Shown piece by piece: positions 14,612 through 23,888 of a stretch of 25,362 bases of DNA. Below the pieces are notes generated by a model that did not search any database, was not told the origin of the DNA, and worked only from the letters and a program-made list of their open reading frames with translations. How positions within the stretch are numbered: the first letter of the stretch is position 1; the number at the start of each line of letters is the position of its first letter. Source of the DNA: an uncultured Bacilli bacterium (GTDB lineage: Bacteria > Bacillota_I > Bacilli_A > RF39 > UBA660); NCBI GenBank assembly GCA_944373065.1, contig CALWAJ010000006.1:1-25362 (forward strand), given 5' to 3'. Both the position numbers and the translations under genes were made by a program.

Positions 14612-16519
14612 CTAATTACCTAACATTAATTTTATTGTACTACCATCTTCTAATCTTGTCCCAGCACTAGGGGACTGACTTATTATTTTCTCACCACTAC
14701 CAGAATATTCTAAAGAAAAATGTTCAAGTATTTTTTTCGCTTCATCTGGACTTTTACCAACTACATTTTCTACTTCATAATAAACTTTATCACTCCATTC
14801 CCAGTCTTTTTCTACCCCACCTTCTTGTTTTTCTATTCCTAAAGCATCTATTATATCTAAAAGTATCCTTCTTGCAATAGGAGTTGTTGTATAACTAGAT
14901 AACAATGCTGTATCTTTTGGATTATCTATGGCAATATATAGCACTGCTTCAGGATCATTTGAAGGAACTATACCAACAAAGGACATTATGTAGTTATTAG
15001 CAAGATAAGCCCCATTAACCGCTTTTTGAGCCGTACCTGTCTTACCACCTATTCTATAACCATCAATATAAGCAGCTTTACCACCACCTAAAGCAACTAC
15101 TGTTTCTAAGGCATATCTCATAATCTTACTTGTATCTTCACTAATTACTCTCCTAATTTCAGTTTTACTATTTTGTTTCATAACATTACCGGTCTCTGGC
15201 TCTAGTATATTTTTCAAAACATAAGGCTTTAATAAAATTCCCCCATTAATAACGGCCGATATTGCTCTTACTTGTTGAATAGGTGTAACACTAATACCTT
15301 GACCAAAGGCAGTTGTTGCAAGTTCAATGTTACCCACTTTATCAAGAGAAAAGATAATTCCTTCTCCTTCTCCATTTAAGTCTATACCTGTTTTATTTCC
15401 AAATCCAAACAAATCTAAATAATGAAACAATCTCTCCTTACCTAATAACTGTCCCATTTTAACAAATCCAGGGTTACAACTATTTTGCAAGACTTGCAAA
15501 AATGTTTGATGTCCATGTCCTCCTGCTTTCCAACATTTAATTCTAGCGGTATCTACTTGAACTGAACCTGTATCAGTAAACTCATCTTTAAATAGGTCAA
15601 CAACACCTTCTTCAACTGCTGCTGCCGTTGTCACTATTTTCTGTGTAGAACCTGGCTCATAACTAGCCCAGATAGGTAGATTACGTGATAAATCTTCAGT
15701 ACTATACTTCTGATAGTTATTAGGATCAAAATTAGGTCTAGAACTCATAGCAAGGACTTCTCCAGTCTTAGGATTCATAACAATTGCAAGAGCCATATCC
15801 GGATTAAACATATCAACAACATTATCTAACTCACGTTCTACTGACTTTTGAATATTTATATCAATAGTAAGTTGTAAATCCATACCATCTTGGGGCTCTA
15901 TATATAAATCTGTAAGTTCTAGTTTATTACCTTTAGCATCACTAAAATATTTAATCGCTCCATTTTCTCCAGTTAGATAATCATCATACTGTAATTCTAT
16001 CCCCGACAAACCTTGATTATCTATACCAACATAACCTAAGACATGAGATAACATCTCTTCATAAGGATAATATCTTTTAGACTCTTTAACTAGATAAACT
16101 CCATCAAAATTTAATGCCTCTATTTTATCGGCTACTTCATATGATAATCGTCTCCCTTCAGGATGAACTCTTTCAATAGATGTCTCTTTATAAACATGTT
16201 CTTTCATCTCATCAAAACTAACACCTAGAATCTCAGCAAGTTTTTCTGTTACTTCTTTTTTATTTTTAATTTGATTAGGTATTAAAACTAAAGATGTGGT
16301 TGTAATGTTATCAGCAAGAACTACTCCATTTCGATCAAGTATCCTTCCCCTTGATGCTTCAATTGGAAGATTCCTACTCCAAAGGTCACTAGCAAGAGTT
16401 GATAGCCTCTTATAATCTACTACTTGAACATAAAATACTCTTAAGACAATTATTAATAAGATACTACTAAATATTAAAAGAATAATTTTCATTCTCTTAT
16501 CTATTCCTCTTGTAAACAT
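14612..16519 (-). CDS. ftsI: Class B penicillin-binding protein with one PASTA domain (FtsI/SpoVD type)
   Basis: A 635-residue transpeptidase that cross-links peptidoglycan outside the membrane. One membrane anchor (about 11-33) is followed by the pedestal region with RGRILDRNG (58-66). The transpeptidase motifs are STQK (nucleophile Ser291), SCN (347-349) and KTGTAQ (493-498). A single PASTA repeat ends the protein (VENVVGKSPDEAKKIL to the end). One PASTA domain and this length fit SpoVD better than PbpB, which usually has two, but the two cannot be separated here; ftsI is used as the general symbol. It is the natural partner of the FtsW-type protein at 11628. A relic of a related gene lies at 10377-10466. 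Confidence 0.85.
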   Translation of the reverse strand: MFTRGIDKRMKIILLIFSSILLIIVLRVFYVQVVDYKRLSTLASDLWSRNLPIEASRGRILDRNGVVLADNITTTSLVLIPNQIKNKKEVTEKLAEILGVSFDEMKEHVYKETSIERVHPEGRRLSYEVADKIEALNFDGVYLVKESKRYYPYEEMLSHVLGYVGIDNQGLSGIELQYDDYLTGENGAIKYFSDAKGNKLELTDLYIEPQDGMDLQLTIDINIQKSVERELDNVVDMFNPDMALAIVMNPKTGEVLAMSSRPNFDPNNYQKYSTEDLSRNLPIWASYEPGSTQKIVTTAAAVEEGVVDLFKDEFTDTGSVQVDTARIKCWKAGGHGHQTFLQVLQNSCNPGFVKMGQLLGKERLFHYLDLFGFGNKTGIDLNGEGEGIIFSLDKVGNIELATTAFGQGISVTPIQQVRAISAVINGGILLKPYVLKNILEPETGNVMKQNSKTEIRRVISEDTSKIMRYALETVVALGGGKAAYIDGYRIGGKTGTAQKAVNGAYLANNYIMSFVGIVPSNDPEAVLYIAIDNPKDTALLSSYTTTPIARRILLDIIDALGIEKQEGGVEKDWEWSDKVYYEVENVVGKSPDEAKKILEHFSLEYSGSGEKIISQSPSAGTRLEDGSTIKLMLGN

Positions 16520-16591
16520 AAAAAAATCACTACCTTTCCAGTAGTAAGTTTATGTTTTAAAAATATATTTATTATTTAAGATGTTTTAATC

Positions 16592-17050
16592 TCATGTTTT
16601 ATTATAATTAATAACCATATGATTATCATCAACATTGAATTTAACATTAACATTTCTATTATTAAAATCATTTTTAAACTCATTATCTAACAAATACGTA
16701 ATAGCATATCTTTTTTCTTCTTTTAATAAATCTTTTATATCAATAAAGAAAGCATCGTTTTCCGCAGTGTTTCTAACGTTTCCACTATAATCACTTGTAA
16801 CAAATACATTCATGTTATAAGTTCTATCTGGATACTCAATAATAACATTACCTACTTCTTCTAAATTATTAACTTCTATTCCTGTTTCTTCTCTAACCTC
16901 TCTAATCGCTGCTTCTATACTTGTTTCGCCATATTCTATTTTACCTCCAGGAATATCAATATATCCTATATTTTCTTTCTTATATTTTATACATAGAACT
17001 TTTCCATCTACAATTACAAATGACCTTACAGCATTTCTTACTTTTTTCAC
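16592..17050 (-). CDS. Nudix hydrolase
   Basis: A 152-residue protein with a complete Nudix box: GGKIEYGETSIEAAIREV followed by REETGI (about residues 36-58), matching GX5EX7REUXEEXGU. The family cleaves nucleoside diphosphates linked to another group, using Mg2+ held by the Glu residues. A short beta region precedes the box (VRSFVIVDGKVLCIKYKK) and a divergent C-terminal region, probably holding the substrate site, follows. The start is GTG with a weak ribosome-binding site. Substrate cannot be told; MutT-like or sugar-nucleotide hydrolysis is possible. It lies about 70 nt before the PBP gene. Confidence 0.85.
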   Translation of the reverse strand: MKKVRNAVRSFVIVDGKVLCIKYKKENIGYIDIPGGKIEYGETSIEAAIREVREETGIEVNNLEEVGNVIIEYPDRTYNMNVFVTSDYSGNVRNTAENDAFFIDIKDLLKEEKRYAITYLLDNEFKNDFNNRNVNVKFNVDDNHMVINYNKT

Positions 17051-17214
17051 ATTTAAGCATCTTCTTTCTAATATGATTTTAATTAATTATATCATACGTA
17101 TAAAATAACATTGAAATGAATTTAATTTAAGTAAATATTCTTGTCGCTTTTATTCTCATTTTTTATTTTTTTTACTTTGTTTTGCAAAAATTTAAATTAT
17201 ATAATCATTATAAA

Positions 17215-17260
17215 TTAACTTTTATGCACAACATTTTTATTTTTTGTGCATAAAAGTTAA
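17215..17260 (-). terminator. Long hairpin after the HExxH protein gene
   Basis: A perfect 17-bp stem (arms 17215-17231 and 17244-17260, TTAACTTTTATGCACAA and its complement) with a 12-nt loop, 27 nt after the stop codon at 17288. The T tail on the minus strand is short (TTTATAAT), so it may act as terminator or as mRNA 3' protection. The stretch 17051-17214 is AT-rich with no gene visible. Confidence 0.65.
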
Positions 17261-17287
17261 AAAAAAATATCTATATTTCAAGATATT

Positions 17288-18274
17288 CTACATTTTTCTA
17301 ATAATTCCCTCATTTTCAAGGCTATCTATTTTTTTAGATAACTCTTCATTATAATTTATATAACTTATAAAACTGTTTGAAATAACATGCTTCATATGGG
17401 CTAGATTTTGTCTTCCTTTTGGACTTATTAAAGAATAAACATCTTTTTTTGCTATATTTGGATGCTCATTTATATAGTTTCTTAAAGCATTATAATATTT
17501 AGATAAAGTTATATTTATATTATCATAATTTTCTTTTCCTAAAATATTACGTATTTTTGAACCATCTTTATTTATTAAAGATGATTTAATTATATCTTTA
17601 AAAAGATACATTTCTTTAATAGGATTACCAAGAACATCATCAAGACTAGTATAGCCAGAACTATTTCTAAAAGTTAGTAAAGGATTTTCAATAATATCTT
17701 TAGGAAGTAATTCTTTAAAACCACTCATTATGTCAAGTGTCATATAATCATTAATTACTTCATAAACAAAATCTCCTTCATTATTAAAACCATAGGACTT
17801 GATTAATTCATCATTTTCTCTATTGATAGCTAGTATATCTTTAGTTAATAAGTGATTCATTTCGTGAATTAATGTTTTAACATCCACTCCATAACCAAAA
17901 GTTACTAAACTACTTTTAGCATAACTACTCATATCGGCATATCCTAAAGCATATTTATTATCATAGTTTTCTACTTCTGAAATTAATTTTTCATCAATAT
18001 CTCCAATATAAGAAATAATAATATTGTTGTTATTAGATTTTATATTAGATAAATTTTCATAATATTCTTTTTTTAAAGATGAGTCTTTATATTTTAAAGC
18101 CATATCTTTAAAAGAAATACTACCTATATTATGAGATGCAAAAATAATAGTTAAGTTATTAATTAAGTTCTCTATTTTATATCTATGCGCTTCACCATAA
18201 TACTTTACAAATGCATCTATTAAATACAGTTTTATCTTCGTATATAAACTAATTAATTCACTACCAATATTCAT
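17288..18274 (-). CDS. Putative HExxH zinc metalloprotease, uncharacterised
   Basis: A 328-residue protein with LIHEMNHLLT a little before the middle, a zinc-protease HExxH motif. Downstream, YEVINDYMTLDIM holds a Glu that could be the third metal ligand of a gluzincin-like site. No signal peptide or membrane segment is evident, so it may act in the cytoplasm. The rest is helical and Lys/Asn/Tyr rich, and I do not recognise the family. The frame is open from a GTG at 18286, but the ATG at 18274 has GGTGATT at a better distance. It follows the MFS gene by about 34 nt and may share its transcript. Confidence 0.6.
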   Translation of the reverse strand: MNIGSELISLYTKIKLYLIDAFVKYYGEAHRYKIENLINNLTIIFASHNIGSISFKDMALKYKDSSLKKEYYENLSNIKSNNNNIIISYIGDIDEKLISEVENYDNKYALGYADMSSYAKSSLVTFGYGVDVKTLIHEMNHLLTKDILAINRENDELIKSYGFNNEGDFVYEVINDYMTLDIMSGFKELLPKDIIENPLLTFRNSSGYTSLDDVLGNPIKEMYLFKDIIKSSLINKDGSKIRNILGKENYDNINITLSKYYNALRNYINEHPNIAKKDVYSLISPKGRQNLAHMKHVISNSFISYINYNEELSKKIDSLENEGIIRKM

Positions 18275-18308
18275 AAACTTAATCACCGCTTTCTTTTATA
18301 GTATTATT

Positions 18309-19525
18309 TTAAGCATATTTCTTTTTCTTTAATATTTTATATATTTCATAAACAATTACTAAACTAAAACAAGAAAGTCCTAATAAGAATATCATTACAT
18401 AAGTAAGATTATCTTTTAGAAGGATCAATGTAATTAAACTACTTATTATTAACTTGCCTACTTTTCTTGTAAAGTTTAATTTATTCATCATAATTTTGTG
18501 GTCGCTAGGAGTAGTATTATCAAGTAATAACTCTTTAATATAATTATCAAATGGGTCTCTTATAGCAAGAAATACACAAAAGCCTATACTCATTAAAATA
18601 ATACCAAATATTTTAAAAGAAATAAAGTTTCCTATTAAAATAAGAGTAAATGATATGAGTAAACTGTAACCTATAATAGATAAGATTTTACTTTTATATT
18701 TTTCATAGATTTTAATAAAGAAGTAATTAGCAAGTACTCTAGTAATTCGTGAGGCACTAACTATTACGGTTAAAATAATAGAGACATTTTCAAGAGTTAA
18801 GAAACTAGTTAATTTATATTGAATAAACAGTTTACTATTATTCTGACCTAAATCGATAATTGAATAGCACACTGCAAAAAGAAGTAAGATTAAGAAAATG
18901 AGATGAGTTATTTTAACTTTTCTTTTATCTTTCTTTACCTTCTTTTCTTTAGGAGTTTTAACTTCATATAGAAAATTAACTAAAAATAAGTTAATAACAC
19001 AAAAAGTTAAACAACCTATCATAGGTATATAAGGATTTATATTAAAAAGAAATCCTGAAATGAAAGCAGTAAACATCGTAACTACCGCATAAATTAACGA
19101 ACCCCTGCTTTCATATTCTAAATGTCTATCCTCTTCTTTTAAAAACTCTAAATTTTTTCTAAGTAGAACTGTATCCATCTTTTTAAAATAAGCATATGCT
19201 TCATATAGAATAGAACCTATTAAAATAGTTAAATAATTATTACCAGTAGTAATTAAGAATGCTCCTAAGAAAAGAAGTATAACCCCTACTCTAACAGAAT
19301 TTAAGGCACCTATTTTATTAATTATTTTCATAACTAAAGGATTTAAAAGAAGCATTACCAAAGTACTAATTGTCGTAAGAGAACTTATCTCTAAGGCACT
19401 GAATTTCTTTACTTCTGTTAAAAATAGTGTGTTAATTGCAATATAGAAGATTAAATCCCCTGAAAGTCCTGCAAATAAAGGATAGATTTTATTACTAAGA
19501 CTATCCTTTTCTTATTTACTACCAT
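18309..19525 (-). CDS. MFS-type permease, frameshifted near its 5' end
   Basis: A multi-pass membrane protein of about 405 residues when its 5' end is included. The main frame carries about ten membrane segments with a basic central loop (KTPKEKKVKKDKRKVK), the usual MFS layout. The longest open frame begins at a TTG at 19361 inside the second segment, but the frame continues upstream with NKIYPLFAGLSGDLIFYIAI, the missing first segment. A proper start (ATG 19525, GGAGAG 7 nt upstream, beside the ATPase stop codon) is one frame away: MVVNKK. One extra A in the A4 run (plus-strand T 19507-19510) would give MVVNKKKDSLSNKIYPLF. Substrate unknown. Either a recent mutation or a sequence error. Confidence 0.65.
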
Positions 19526-19528
19526 ATA

Positions 19529-22126
19529 CTAACTCTCCATTCCTAAACATCTCTTTATCACTTTAAATATTTCTACTATAAGAATTGGTGATAGTGATAA
19601 TAATATAACTATTATCCATTCATTTAAAGATAAAACACTAAGTGAGAAAAATTCTCTTATAGGTGTTATAAATAAAACTATTAAAAGAAAACAAATTGAA
19701 CCTAACATAGCAAGATATAGCATTTTATTTCTCGGATAATCTTTACTAAATATAGAAGTTATACTTGAACTTTGATTTAGAGAATGGAAAATTTGTGAAA
19801 GACATAAAACCGTAAAAGCCATAGTCATACCAACATCATAACTATCATTTGTTCCAATAAAGTATGCACCTAATGTAATAATAGCAAGAAAAACACCATA
19901 AAAACCTATTCTAAAAACAAGACCTTTTTCAAATAGACTTCCTTCTTTAACAGGCTTATGTTTCATAATATTAGGACTAGCTGGATCTATTCCAAGAGCA
20001 AGAGAAGGTAATGTATCAGTAGCAAGATTAATAAATAAAATATGAACAGCAAGTAAAGGACTATTTAAATTAAATAGCATTGATACAAATATAGTTAATA
20101 CTTCTGCAATATTTCCTGCTAAAAGAAATTGAATAACTTTTTGAATATTACGATATACTCTTCTTCCCTCTTTAATAGCAACTTCAATTGTCGTAAAATT
20201 ATCATCTAATAAAATCATTGCTGCTGCTTCTTTAGCAACATCAGTACCAGTAATACCCATAGCAACACCAATATCAGCTTTTCTTAGAGCCGGAGCATCA
20301 TTAACACCATCTCCTGTCATCGCAACTATTTCTTTATTTTTCTTTAAAGCATCAACAATCCTAAGTTTATCTTTAGGAGTAACTCTTGCAAAAACAGATA
20401 CATTTTCAATAGTATTACGAAGTTTTAAATCACTCATTTTACTAAGTTCTTCACCATCTATAACTAAATCACCCTTTTTATATATACCAAGTTCTTTAGC
20501 TATAGATTTAGCTGTTAATTTATGATCTCCTGTAATCATAATTACTTTAATACCAGCTTCATAACAAGTACTAATTGCATGTTTAACTTCTTCTCGTGGA
20601 GGGTCAATAATTCCCATAATACCAATAAAAGTCAAATCTTCTTCTATTTTATCTCCCTCTTTAGGAAGAGAAGTGATGTTTTTACTAGCAAAACCTAAAA
20701 GTCTTAATCCCTTACTAGATAAAGTAACACAATAATCTTTAACTAACCTTCTATCTTCATCAGTAAGTTTTATTACTTTATCATCAACACTAGCATAATT
20801 ACATACTTCAATTAACTCTTCAGGAGCACCTTTACTATAAACAACATAATTATCCATATCTTTAATAACAACACTCATTCTCTTTCTAATAGAATCAAAT
20901 GGCTGTTCATATAAAACTTTATTACTCTTTATACTTTTAATATCATATCCCAACTCTTCAGCATAACTTAATAAACACCCTTCTGTAGGATCTCCCATTA
21001 TTTTATCTTTATCTAGATAAGCATTATTACATAAACAAGAACATTTTATTAACTCATCACTATGATTATTAACATTAGATTCATTAACTATATCACTATA
21101 TAAAACACTATTTATTACCGTCATTTTATTTAAAGTAAGAGTCCCTGTCTTATCAGAACAAATAACAGTAGCACTACCTAAAGCTTCAACAGCAGTTAAT
21201 TTTTTTACTAGAGCATTTTTCTTAGCCATTCTTGATACTCCTAAGGCCATAACAATAGTAGCAGTTGCTGGTAATCCTTCTGGTATTACTGATATAGCAA
21301 GAGATATAGCAATCATCAAAACAGCTATAAAATCTCTACCATATAATAGCCCTATAATAAATATAAGTATAGCAACTACTATTCCCACAATACTTAAAAC
21401 TTCTCCTACTTTATTTAACTTTCTTTTTAAAGGTGTATCTAAATTATCACTATCTTCTAACATATTAGCAATAGAACCTACTTCTGTATTACTTCCAGTA
21501 CTAACTACAATTCCTAAAAGAGTTCCATAAGAAATAATCGTTGAAGAATATACCATATTAACTCTATCCGCTAATGTTGTATTAACATCTAATACTTTAT
21601 TAGCATCTTTTTCTATAGGAACACTCTCTCCAGTTAATGAAGACTCATCTACTTTTAATCCATTCTCTTCTATTAATCTAATATCAGCAGGTACAATATT
21701 ACCATCCTCAAGATAAACAATATCACCAACTACTAATTCTTTAGTTAAAATATTCTTTTTCTTTCCTTCTCTAATAACCGTAGTATGAGGAGTATTCATA
21801 TCTTTTAAAGACTCAATCGCCTTCATCGCTTTCTTCTCTTGGATAATACTAATAAAAGCATTAATAAAGATAATTATTAAAATAACTACCCCTTCTGCTA
21901 CTTCACCTAAAACAAAGGAAAGAATTGATGCTAATAATAGTATTAAAATCATTCTATCTTTAAGTTCATCTATAATCATAGAAAAAATAGTTTTCTTTTT
22001 TTTCTCTTTAATCTCATTATAACCATATTTCTCTAATCTAATAGATACTTCTTCTTGATTTAAACCTTCTATTCTACTATTTAAACTCTCTATCACTTCA
22101 TTACTACTTTTAGTATAAGCCTCCAT
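19529..22126 (-). CDS. P2-type calcium-transporting ATPase
   Basis: An 865-residue P-type ATPase, numbering from the ATG at 22126, which has AGGAGG 7 nt upstream; the frame is open to 22177. Order: N-terminal cation ATPase domain, TGES (165-168, dephosphorylation), PEGLPA in the fourth membrane segment (282-287, metal site), DKTGT (phosphorylated Asp325), TGDGVNDAP (604-612) and the C-terminal membrane block with NLATDTLPSLALG, typical of SERCA-like bacterial pumps. Calcium export is the likely role; other divalent ions are possible. The MFS gene start lies only 3 nt past the stop, so the two are probably one operon. The gene sits after the sporulation sigma factor; Ca2+ handling matters in spores, but no direct link is shown. 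Confidence 0.9.
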   Translation of the reverse strand: MEAYTKSSNEVIESLNSRIEGLNQEEVSIRLEKYGYNEIKEKKKKTIFSMIIDELKDRMILILLLASILSFVLGEVAEGVVILIIIFINAFISIIQEKKAMKAIESLKDMNTPHTTVIREGKKKNILTKELVVGDIVYLEDGNIVPADIRLIEENGLKVDESSLTGESVPIEKDANKVLDVNTTLADRVNMVYSSTIISYGTLLGIVVSTGSNTEVGSIANMLEDSDNLDTPLKRKLNKVGEVLSIVGIVVAILIFIIGLLYGRDFIAVLMIAISLAISVIPEGLPATATIVMALGVSRMAKKNALVKKLTAVEALGSATVICSDKTGTLTLNKMTVINSVLYSDIVNESNVNNHSDELIKCSCLCNNAYLDKDKIMGDPTEGCLLSYAEELGYDIKSIKSNKVLYEQPFDSIRKRMSVVIKDMDNYVVYSKGAPEELIEVCNYASVDDKVIKLTDEDRRLVKDYCVTLSSKGLRLLGFASKNITSLPKEGDKIEEDLTFIGIMGIIDPPREEVKHAISTCYEAGIKVIMITGDHKLTAKSIAKELGIYKKGDLVIDGEELSKMSDLKLRNTIENVSVFARVTPKDKLRIVDALKKNKEIVAMTGDGVNDAPALRKADIGVAMGITGTDVAKEAAAMILLDDNFTTIEVAIKEGRRVYRNIQKVIQFLLAGNIAEVLTIFVSMLFNLNSPLLAVHILFINLATDTLPSLALGIDPASPNIMKHKPVKEGSLFEKGLVFRIGFYGVFLAIITLGAYFIGTNDSYDVGMTMAFTVLCLSQIFHSLNQSSSITSIFSKDYPRNKMLYLAMLGSICFLLIVLFITPIREFFSLSVLSLNEWIIVILLSLSPILIVEIFKVIKRCLGMES

Positions 22127-22202
22127 CAAGAAACCTCCTATCTTACTAATATAATAACATAAACTAAAAGAAATCACTATTTTATTTAGTAATTTCTATA
22201 TT

Positions 22203-22331
22203 TTATAGATAATAATTATTTTTAAAATGTATATCAGTATTTACTTCATTAAGTCCTAAAGCAAGTAACCTAATTTTATAAAGATATCTAATTTTTTCTA
22301 AATAATCTTTATCATTCTTTAATACTTTCAT
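22203..22331 (-). CDS. Small protein of 42 residues directly after sigE
   Basis: A short open frame with a strong ribosome-binding site: AGGAGG overlaps the sigE stop codon and the ATG follows after a 5-nt spacer. The product (MKVLKNDKDYLEKIRYLYKI at the start) is basic, likely helical, with LLALGLNEVNTDIHF in the second half. It has no membrane segment and does not resemble Spo0E or another small regulator that I know. Tight coupling to sigE suggests shared expression in early sporulation. Confidence 0.6.
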   Translation of the reverse strand: MKVLKNDKDYLEKIRYLYKIRLLALGLNEVNTDIHFKNNYYL

Positions 22332-22341
22332 ATATTCCTCC

Positions 22342-23034
22342 TCAAGTATATTTAATAATATTTTTTAATCTCCTAATTACTTTCTTTTCTATTCTCGATA
22401 TATAAGATTGACTAATACCAAGAAGTTCTGCTACTTCTTTTTGGGTTAATTCTTCATGTCCCATAAGCCCATATCTTAATATAATAATATCTCTATCTCT
22501 AGGATTTAACTTACATATTTCATCGAGCATTAATTTTTTATCAGTTGCATCTTCTATTCCTTTAGTAACAATATCAGAATCTGTTCCTAATATATCTTCA
22601 AGATGTAATTCATTACCTTCAGCATCTAAACTAAGTGAAGCATCAATACTAACTTCTGTTTTAGATTTCTTTATTTTTCTCAAATACATAAGTATCTCAT
22701 TATCAATACATCGTGAAGCATATGTTGCAAGTTTTATATTTTTATCAGGCTTAAAGGTATTTATACCTTTTATTAAGCCAATAGTACCAATACTAACTAA
22801 GTCTTCTAAATCTACTTTTGTATTTTCATACTTTTTAGCAAGAAATACTACTAATCTTAAATTATGTTCAATTAAAACATCTCTAGCATGAATATCTCCA
22901 TCCATAGCCATAACAAGGTATGCTTCTTCCTCTTCTCGAGACAAAGGCTCTGGTAAAATATCACTACTACCTACATAAAATATTTCATAACTTTTATCAA
23001 GTAAAAATGAAACTAGATATAAAATTGTAATCAC
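22342..23034 (-). CDS. sigE: RNA polymerase sporulation sigma factor SigE (pro-form)
   Basis: A 230-residue sigma-70 family protein, the first mother-cell sigma factor of sporulation. The sequence follows B. subtilis SigE closely: PLSREEEEAYL, NLRLVVFLAKKYENTKVDLEDLVSIGTIGLIKGINTF in region 2, KLATYASRCIDNEILMYLRK, and region 4 with ILRYGL, TQKEVAELLGISQSYISRIEKK. The first 20 or so residues (hydrophobic, ending YEIFYVGSS) stand for the pro-sequence that SpoIIGA removes; it is shorter than the ~27-30 residues of B. subtilis. The start overlaps the spoIIGA stop by 4 nt, the normal translational coupling. sigG, which often follows, is not in the window. Confidence 0.95.
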   Translation of the reverse strand: MITILYLVSFLLDKSYEIFYVGSSDILPEPLSREEEEAYLVMAMDGDIHARDVLIEHNLRLVVFLAKKYENTKVDLEDLVSIGTIGLIKGINTFKPDKNIKLATYASRCIDNEILMYLRKIKKSKTEVSIDASLSLDAEGNELHLEDILGTDSDIVTKGIEDATDKKLMLDEICKLNPRDRDIIILRYGLMGHEELTQKEVAELLGISQSYISRIEKKVIRRLKNIIKYT

Positions 23035-23819
23035 TTTAATTCCTCCTCTATAGTATTAGGTAATATACAACTAGCACCGTTTATATCAATATTTTTAGGA
23101 CTAATACCTAATAAATATTTATTAGATAATATATTATTATCAACACTTATTTCTTTTATTTCACAGCATCTAATTAAGCCCATATTATCTATAGTCTTAA
23201 AAGGAACAAGTATCGCTTCTTCTAAATCTAGTGATAAACATGATGAATTTATAAGTATTATTGAGCGTTTTTTATAAGGATCTTTAATATTATTACCAGT
23301 ATCTAAATATCCCAAAGTATCAATAGTTTTATCTTTATATTTTATAGATATATGATGTAAAAGTTGCCTTTTTTTCTTTTCTTTTTCCATTGTCTTATGA
23401 TAAAGATAAAAAATTATAGGACTACTAATAATAATGATTAATAAGTTAAAAGTAGTACTATCTTTAACAAAAATTAAGCCGATATTTTTATAGTTTATTT
23501 GATTATTAAAGAAATAGAGCACTCCCCCTAAGATAATACTATTACCATACAAGCTTTTAATAAGAGTTATAAAAAGATTCTTACTAGTAATTTTAAAAGC
23601 GATAAAGAGCATTATAATACTTATAACAATTTTAAAAAGAAATAAGGAAATATTATTAATGGGTAGAAATAAAAGAAATGCCGACAAACTTCCAAAAAAA
23701 GAAGATAGTAAGAGAAATCGTTTTTTAGAATATACTTTACATTCAATACTAACAGTCATTAAAAGGAGTAAATCAAACATAAAATTGATAAAGAAAACTA
23801 AGTCAACATATACTTTCAT
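23031..23819 (-). CDS. spoIIGA: SpoIIGA, aspartic protease that processes pro-SigE
   Basis: A 262-residue membrane protease, shorter than B. subtilis SpoIIGA (309). The N-terminal half has about five membrane segments starting MKVYVDLVFFINFMFDLLLL, the family opening. The C-terminal cytoplasmic half carries GYLDTGNNIKDPY with the catalytic Asp173 in DTG, as in retroviral-type aspartic proteases that work as dimers. The ATG at 23819 is preferred because it matches the family start and has GGTGG before it; the frame is open to 23831. The gene overlaps sigE by 4 nt. In B. subtilis the pair is activated by Spo0A; here the upstream region is only about 70 bp and largely taken by a terminator. Confidence 0.93.
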   Translation of the reverse strand: MKVYVDLVFFINFMFDLLLLMTVSIECKVYSKKRFLLLSSFFGSLSAFLLFLPINNISLFLFKIVISIIMLFIAFKITSKNLFITLIKSLYGNSIILGGVLYFFNNQINYKNIGLIFVKDSTTFNLLIIIISSPIIFYLYHKTMEKEKKKRQLLHHISIKYKDKTIDTLGYLDTGNNIKDPYKKRSIILINSSCLSLDLEEAILVPFKTIDNMGLIRCCEIKEISVDNNILSNKYLLGISPKNIDINGASCILPNTIEEELK

Positions 23820-23842
23820 TTCTACCACCACATAAAGTATAT

Positions 23843-23873
23843 AAAAAAAGAAACGATTTATTTGTCGTTTCTT
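23843..23873 (-). terminator. Intrinsic terminator between the two-domain protein gene and spoIIGA
   Basis: Minus strand: 9-bp stem AAGAAACGA / TCGTTTCTT (arms 23865-23873 and 23848-23856), 8-nt loop, then a seven-T run. It ends the gene at 23889. A TATACT (23841-23836) directly after it could be the -10 of spoIIGA, and the loop side contains TTTGTCG (23861-23867), a partial Spo0A-like box. Confidence 0.8.
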
Positions 23874-23888
23874 AAGAGTTTAAAATTA

